From positions 62,001 to 126,000 of the forward strand of contig NZ_VJZS01000008.1 in assembly GCF_007097385.1 (NCBI RefSeq): a stretch of DNA of 64,000 nt, given 5' to 3'. The stretch comes from Flavobacterium sp. ZT3R18. GTDB taxonomy: Bacteria; Bacteroidota; Bacteroidia; Flavobacteriales; Flavobacteriaceae. Numbering within the stretch: the stretch's first letter is position 1; every line of letters starts with the position of its first letter. The position numbers and the translations under genes were made by a program. The notes under the pieces were generated by a model that was not told where the DNA came from, searched no databases, and was given only the letters and a program-made list of their open reading frames with translations. Positions 59,402 to 64,000 of this stretch are shown piece after piece.

Positions 59402-59503
59402 TTATTTTAAAGTGACAAAGCACTCGAAAGAGTTTGTTTGAGTCGCTTCTTTTTGGGTCATCCCTTTAGCTTCTCTTATGTCTCTTATTTTTTGCTCCTA
59501 CAT
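59402..59503 (-). pseudogene. XRE-type helix-turn-helix remnant
   Basis: From ATG at 59503 the frame is M-stop-EQKIRDIREAKGMTQKEATQTNSFE..., ending in a stop at 59402-59404. EQKIRDIREAKGMTQKE is the first helix pair of an XRE/Cro-type DNA-binding domain. Codon 2 is TAG and the recognition helix is lost. It looks like the 5' fragment of a regulator belonging to the TA neighbourhood. The rest of the gap up to 59663 (AT-rich) shows nothing else. Confidence 0.45.
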
Positions 59504-59663
59504 TCTTTGCAAAGTATTTACAACAATACAAATATAGTTAAAATGCATTAAACGGTATTACTACGCTTTTTATATTTGAATCCAAGAAAAGACAAACCCG
59601 TAACTCTAAAATTTATTTAGTGTTGCGGGTTTGAAATAGGATAATCTATTATTTTATAAACTA

Positions 59664-60722
59664 CTAATATCGGTATACAAAGGCATTGATATTCATTCCT
59701 GCTCCTACCGAAGCAAATATAACGACATCGCCTTTATTGATTTCCTGATCTTGAATTTCTCCTCGAATAAGGAGGTCGTAAAGAGTTGGTACCGTTGCTA
59801 CACTACTGTTTCCTAGTTCATGTATGCTCATGGGCATAATGTTTTTGGGAGGGGTTTGTCCGTATAATTTGTAAAAACGATGAATGATAGCTTCATCCAT
59901 TTTTTCGTTGGCTTGATGAATAAGTATTTTTTTGACGTCTTCAATAGCAATACCGCTTTGGTCTAAACAGCTTTTCATGGCTGTGGGAACTTGGCTTAAG
60001 GCAAATTCGTAAATTTTACGACCATACATTTTGATGTACTTAGTGTCTGGATTTAACTCCGGATTGTATGATTTTCCGAAGTAAAGGAAATTCGCTTCTT
60101 CAGCAGCATAAGTTGCGCTTTCATAGGATAGCATTCCAGTCTCATCGTCAGAGGCTTCTATAACCGAAGCGCCAGCTCCATCAGAATAGATCATGGAGTC
60201 TCTGTCGTGGTCATCGACTACGCGAGATAAGGTTTCTCCACCTATGACAAGGCATTTTTTGGCCATGCCTGATTTTATGAAAGCATTGGCTTGCAATACG
60301 CCTTCAATCCAACCTGGGCAACCAAAAAGAATGTCGTAAGCGACACATTTTGGGTTTTTTATCTGTAATTTATGTTTGACTCTTGTGGCTAAGCTTGGAA
60401 TAATATCCGATTGGGTTGTACCAAATTTCACATCGCCAAAATTGTGAGCAAAAATAATATAGTCTAGGGTTTCTGGATCTATACCTGCATTCTCTATTGC
60501 TTTTTGAGCAGCAAAAAAAGCCAAGTCTGATGCAGTATACTCGTCCTCGGCATACCTCCTTTTTTCGATACCCGTAATGCCTTTGAATTTATTAATTATG
60601 ACTTCGTTTGGGTGCGCCAATGGAGAACCATCTTCGTTTAAAAAAACATGTTCGCTAAAGTCGGTGTTGCTTATTTTTTTCTCAGGAATATAACTTCCTA
60701 TTCCACTTATTTTTATTTTCAT
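59664..60722 (-). CDS. 3-oxoacyl-ACP synthase III-family protein (FabH-like)
   Basis: 352 aa from the ATG at 60722. A longer frame to 60797 exists, but MKIKISGIGSYIPEKKISN is the standard N-terminus of this family and the length then fits. Thiolase fold with the Cys-His-Asn triad in context: YDILFGCPGWIEGVLQANAFI (nucleophile Cys, about 125), KKILIHQANEKMDEAI (His) and HELGNSSVATVPTLYDLL (Asn). FabH condenses an acyl-CoA primer with malonyl-ACP. The insert and acidic N-terminus (HVFLNEDGSPLAHP) set this subgroup apart from housekeeping FabH, so it may use special primers. Monocistronic. Confidence 0.88.
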   Translation of the reverse strand: MKIKISGIGSYIPEKKISNTDFSEHVFLNEDGSPLAHPNEVIINKFKGITGIEKRRYAEDEYTASDLAFFAAQKAIENAGIDPETLDYIIFAHNFGDVKFGTTQSDIIPSLATRVKHKLQIKNPKCVAYDILFGCPGWIEGVLQANAFIKSGMAKKCLVIGGETLSRVVDDHDRDSMIYSDGAGASVIEASDDETGMLSYESATYAAEEANFLYFGKSYNPELNPDTKYIKMYGRKIYEFALSQVPTAMKSCLDQSGIAIEDVKKILIHQANEKMDEAIIHRFYKLYGQTPPKNIMPMSIHELGNSSVATVPTLYDLLIRGEIQDQEINKGDVVIFASVGAGMNINAFVYRY

Positions 60723-61144
60723 TTTGATAAATTCCAGATATATATCGGCTAAATTAATTATAAAAAATGTATAAAAGGTAAAATATTTATTATGCATGCA
60801 TATAATTGCAGAATATCAAATATATTGTAAAAATATTGAATATTTTTTATTGAATATTATTAAATCATGCGTATTATTTTTAAAATTGTTCTAAATAACA
60901 AAGAGAATGTTTTTTGTTAAAAAGTTAATTCTTTGTTTTAAAAGGATAAATGTCATTTGATTTTAAATAAATAGTTTTCATATGTAGATAATATTTATTT
61001 TTTATAGGAATATGGTATCGCCAGATCTTCATTGGTGTTTGAGACAGCTTTTGTCATTGCGATTTCATAATTTAAAGTGTGATTTTGTTTGAAATTGCTA
61101 AGTTTTTTTTGGAAAATATTTTATGAAAAAATAAATAGGTCGTT

Positions 61145-61275
61145 TAGCCCTGATGGGAACGGCATCCTTTTTTCCTTAGACCTGACGGGTTTTTGAAACC
61201 CGTCAGGTCTAAGGAAAAAAGATACAGTGGACAGCAGGAGGAATCATGATGAAAACCCGAAGACGTCTGCTCCTT
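61145..61275. repeat. Repeat family B, copy 2
   Basis: Starts TAGCCCTGATGGGAACGG, then CATCC and a perfect 26-bp hairpin (61167-61192 with 61196-61221, 3-nt loop), then GATACAGTGGACAGC and a tail GATGAAAACCC...CTGCTCCTT. It shares block order and borders with copy 1 at 30103, but the hairpin sequence is unrelated and twice as long. It lies in the 670-bp gap 60723-61391, whose left half (60723-61140) is AT-rich with nothing recognisable. Confidence 0.5.
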
Positions 61276-61303
61276 ATTCTTTTTAGGATTCTAATAATAA
61301 TGA

Positions 61304-61338
61304 AAAACCCTTTCGATTTTTGAAATCGAAAGGGTTTT
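61304..61338 (-). terminator. Terminator after gcvP
   Basis: Perfect 16-bp stem (61304-61319 with 61323-61338), 3-nt loop; on the minus strand it ends in a run of T. Located 54 bp beyond the gcvP stop. Confidence 0.85.
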
Positions 61339-61345
61339 GTGTAAT

Positions 61346-61385
61346 CTGCAATCTAATCCCGATAGCTATCGGGACTGCAATCTAA
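61346..61385. repeat. 18-bp perfect palindrome flanked by 11-bp direct repeats
   Basis: TCCCGATAGCTATCGGGA (61357-61374) is a perfect palindrome. CTGCAATCTAA flanks it on both sides (61346-61356 and 61375-61385). The arrangement looks like a small insertion with a target duplication, or the start of a 29-bp tandem repeat. The core is shared with 19152-19163. Confidence 0.6.
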
Positions 61386-61391
61386 AATTTC

Positions 61392-64000
61392 TTAGCTTTC
61401 CATGTAAGCCTCGATTGGCGCACAGCTACACACTAGGTTTCTGTCTCCGTAAGCATCATCGGCTCTACGAACGGTAGGCCAGAATTTGTTTTCGGCGATG
61501 TAGTCTAGTGGGAAAGCGGCTTGTTCTCTGCTGTATGGGAAATCCCAAGTTTCGGCAGTAAGCATGGCTAATGTATGAGGAGAATTTTTCAAGACATTGT
61601 TGCTGTCATCAATAGAAGCAGCTTCGATTTCTTTACGAATGGCAATCATAGCATCACAAAAACGGTCTAATTCTTCAAGGTTTTCACTTTCGGTTGGTTC
61701 GATCATCAAGGTTCCTGCCACTGGGAAAGAAACGGTAGGAGCGTGGAAACCATAATCCATTAAACGTTTGGCGATATCAGTAACTTCGATTCCTTTTTGT
61801 TTGAAAGGACGACATTCCAAAATCATTTCGTGTGCTGCACGACCCATTTCTCCAGAATATAACGTATCGTAGTGACCGTTTAATTTTTCTTTGATGTAAT
61901 TGGCGTTCAATATGGCGTGTTCTGTAGATTCTTTCAAACCGTCGGCACCTAGCATAGTGATGTATCCGTAAGAGATTAAACATACTAATGCCGATCCCCA
62001 AGGTGCTGCAGAAATACCTGTAATGGCGTTTTCTCCACCTGTTGGGATAACTGGGTTTGATGGTAAGAATGGTACTAAGTGTTTAGCCACACAAATAGGT
62101 CCTACACCTGGTCCACCACCACCGTGAGGGATAGCGAATGTTTTGTGAAGGTTCAAGTGACAAACGTCAGCTCCAATGGTTGCTGGGTTGGTCAAACCAA
62201 CTTGCGCATTCATGTTGGCTCCATCCATGTAAACTTGTCCACCGTTTTCGTGGATTAATTGTGTGATTTCGATAATGGCGCTTTCAAAAACCCCATGAGT
62301 CGATGGATAAGTTACCATCAAACACGATAAGTTGTCTTTGTGAAGAATTGCTTTTTCGCGTAAATCATCTACGTCTATATTTCCGTTTTCTAATGTTTTG
62401 GTTACGATAACTTTCATACCCGCCATAGCTGCAGAAGCCGGATTGGTTCCGTGAGCCGATGATGGAATTAAAGCAATGTTTCTGTGATGATCTCCACGTG
62501 ATTGGTGATAAGCACGAATTACCATTAATCCTGCATATTCTCCTTGTGCACCTGAGTTAGGTTGCAAAGTTGTTCCTGCAAAACCAGTAATTACGTTTAA
62601 TTGTTGTTCTAGTTTAGACAACATTTCTTGGTATCCTTGTGCTTGGTCTAATGGTGCAAAAGGGTGAATGTTGTTCCAAAGTGCGTTGCTTAGTGGCAAC
62701 ATCTCTGAAGCTGCATTCAGTTTCATGGTACAAGAACCCAAAGAAATCATGGAGTGATTCAATGATAAGTCTTTACGCTCCAGCATTTTGATGTAACGCA
62801 TCATAGCTGATTCCGAGTGGAATTTATTGAAAACATCGTGTTGTAAAAAAGATGATGTTCTTTTTAAATCCTCTGGAAAATGGTTGGCTTCTGATACAGT
62901 TTCGATTGTTGTCGCTTGCTTACCATTTGCGGAAGCGAAAATTCCAACGATTTTATTGATATCGGCAATACTTGTAGTTTCATTCAAAGAGATAGAAACT
63001 GTATTTTCGTCGATATAATAAAAGTTTACTTCGTTTTGTTCTGCAATTTCTTTTGTTTTTTTCGCATCGGCTTTGATTACGATAGTGTCAAAGAAAGCGG
63101 TATTGGTTTGTTGTAAACCTAGTTTTTCTAATTCGTTTGCCAAAGTAGCGGTCAAAGCGTGAACTTTATTTGCGATATATTGCAAACCTTTTGGCCCGTG
63201 ATATACAGCGTACATTCCGGCCATAACAGATAACAAAACTTGAGCAGTACAGATATTTGAAGTCGCTTTGTCACGTTTGATGTGTTGCTCACGAGTTTGC
63301 AAAGCCATACGTAGCGCACGATTCCCGTTAGTATCAACCGTTACCCCGATGATTCTTCCTGGCATTGATCGTTTGTACTCGTCTTTGGTAGCAAAATAAG
63401 CAGCGTGTGGACCACCGTAACCCAACGGAATTCCGAAACGTTGTGTCGTTCCAACCACTACTGCAGCTCCCATTTCTCCAGGAGGAGTCAGTTTTGTTAA
63501 ACTCAAAATATCGGCAGCTACGGCTACTTTTATTTCATTGGCGGCTGCTTTTGCAATAAATGCACTATAGTCATTTACTTGACCATATTTCCCAGGATAT
63601 TGTAGGATTGCTCCGAAAAAGTCTGTTGAGAAATCAAAGTTTTCGTGGTTACCAACAACCAATTCTATTCCGATTGGAGTAGAGCGTGTTTGCAAAACCG
63701 ATAACGTTTGTGGTAATATTTCTTCAGAAACGAAGAATTTATTGATGTTGTTTTTCTTTTGATCACGTGATCTTACGTCGAATAACAGTGCCATTGCCTC
63801 AGCAGCTGCAGTTGCTTCATCCAATAAAGAAGCATTGGCGATTTCCATTCCGGTAAGTTCAACTACCATCGTTTGGAAATTCAAAATAGCTTCAAGACGA
63901 CCTTGAGCAATTTCGGCTTGGTAAGGCGTATAAGCGGTGTACCATCCTGGGTTTTCAAAAATATTTCTTTGAATAACCGCTGGAACGATAGCTTGATTGT
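61392..64000 (-). CDS. gcvP: Glycine dehydrogenase (decarboxylating), P-protein of the glycine cleavage system (partial)
   Basis: The frame is open from the right window edge; about 868 residues are visible. The family has about 950, so about 80 N-terminal residues are missing. PLP-dependent decarboxylase that releases CO2 from glycine and passes aminomethyl to the lipoyl H-protein. Visible: [44 protein letters not shown] and [19 protein letters not shown] in the N-terminal half. In the C-terminal half are [47 protein letters not shown] and the PLP-lysine motif [21 protein letters not shown]. It is a fused single-chain P-protein. Followed by a terminator and a palindromic repeat. Confidence 0.95.
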   Translation of the reverse strand, partial: NQAIVPAVIQRNIFENPGWYTAYTPYQAEIAQGRLEAILNFQTMVVELTGMEIANASLLDEATAAAEAMALLFDVRSRDQKKNNINKFFVSEEILPQTLSVLQTRSTPIGIELVVGNHENFDFSTDFFGAILQYPGKYGQVNDYSAFIAKAAANEIKVAVAADILSLTKLTPPGEMGAAVVVGTTQRFGIPLGYGGPHAAYFATKDEYKRSMPGRIIGVTVDTNGNRALRMALQTREQHIKRDKATSNICTAQVLLSVMAGMYAVYHGPKGLQYIANKVHALTATLANELEKLGLQQTNTAFFDTIVIKADAKKTKEIAEQNEVNFYYIDENTVSISLNETTSIADINKIVGIFASANGKQATTIETVSEANHFPEDLKRTSSFLQHDVFNKFHSESAMMRYIKMLERKDLSLNHSMISLGSCTMKLNAASEMLPLSNALWNNIHPFAPLDQAQGYQEMLSKLEQQLNVITGFAGTTLQPNSGAQGEYAGLMVIRAYHQSRGDHHRNIALIPSSAHGTNPASAAMAGMKVIVTKTLENGNIDVDDLREKAILHKDNLSCLMVTYPSTHGVFESAIIEITQLIHENGGQVYMDGANMNAQVGLTNPATIGADVCHLNLHKTFAIPHGGGGPGVGPICVAKHLVPFLPSNPVIPTGGENAITGISAAPWGSALVCLISYGYITMLGADGLKESTEHAILNANYIKEKLNGHYDTLYSGEMGRAAHEMILECRPFKQKGIEVTDIAKRLMDYGFHAPTVSFPVAGTLMIEPTESENLEELDRFCDAMIAIRKEIEAASIDDSNNVLKNSPHTLAMLTAETWDFPYSREQAAFPLDYIAENKFWPTVRRADDAYGDRNLVCSCAPIEAYMES

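Noticed and set aside
60723..60797. A longer N-terminus for the FabH-like protein, starting at 60797
   Set aside because: The extension is AT-rich, unlike the family, and MKIKISGIGSYIPE is the standard beginning.

Overview
The window is low-G+C DNA from a member of the Bacteroidota, almost certainly a Flavobacterium or close relative. The evidence is a gldJ-porU-porV gliding/type IX secretion (T9SS) cluster, a SusC-type TonB-dependent transporter beside a membrane-bound Y_Y_Y/HTH regulator, a T9SS C-terminal sorting domain, promoters of the TTG / TAnnTTTG type, and flavobacterial dispersed repeats. No rRNA, tRNA, CRISPR array, prophage or intact IS element was seen.

Layout. 1-5.2 kb: start of a susC-like gene (runs off the left edge) divergent from a 957-aa periplasmic-sensor/cytoplasmic-HTH regulator; three copies of a 10-bp box lie between them at exact 43-bp steps. 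5.2-17 kb: murF, gldJ, then porU, porV, cdd, pdhA, pdhC. 17-27 kb: M1 aminopeptidase, a MarR-S41 protease pair, a glycosyltransferase, miaE, an AsmA-like protein and a duplicated-domain exported protein. 27-31 kb: folC, exbB, exbD and tonB, with a 600-bp nest of repeats between exbD and tonB. 31-36 kb: glutamate dehydrogenase, a chalcone-isomerase-like protein, anmK and acyl-CoA dehydrogenase. 36-41 kb: a Crp/Fnr regulator followed by a tight run (YHS, DoxX-like, DinB-like, NRDE, ATP-grasp, LysE-like). 41-48 kb: GNAT, Coa1-like, SDR, SprT-like, manC, mlaF/mlaE-like ABC genes, a family 2 glycosyltransferase and a methyltransferase.

48.6-58.8 kb is the main accessory locus: a T9SS-exported repeat protein, a 1033-aa YD-repeat protein, a 1553-aa Rhs protein with eight Asp-rich calcium-binding-like repeats, an Rhs core and a C-terminal HExxH metallopeptidase-like domain, and a 212-aa exported protein whose start overlaps the Rhs stop (ATGA). 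This reads as a polymorphic-toxin-like locus with a candidate immunity partner. A decayed YoeB-type toxin-antitoxin module and an HTH remnant follow. 59.6-64 kb: a FabH-like ketoacyl synthase and gcvP (runs off the right edge).

The intergenic DNA holds at least four repeat types. Family A (two copies) keeps three helices, one with a compensatory base change, and is a candidate structured RNA. Family B (two copies) keeps fixed flanks around a hairpin of unrelated sequence. A 181-bp MITE-like element has terminal inverted repeats. A GCCCCC-AACCCCCGAAGGGGGA repeat is embedded in the coding ends of two neighbouring genes. All functional calls come from reading the sequence and recalled family knowledge; no database search was run.
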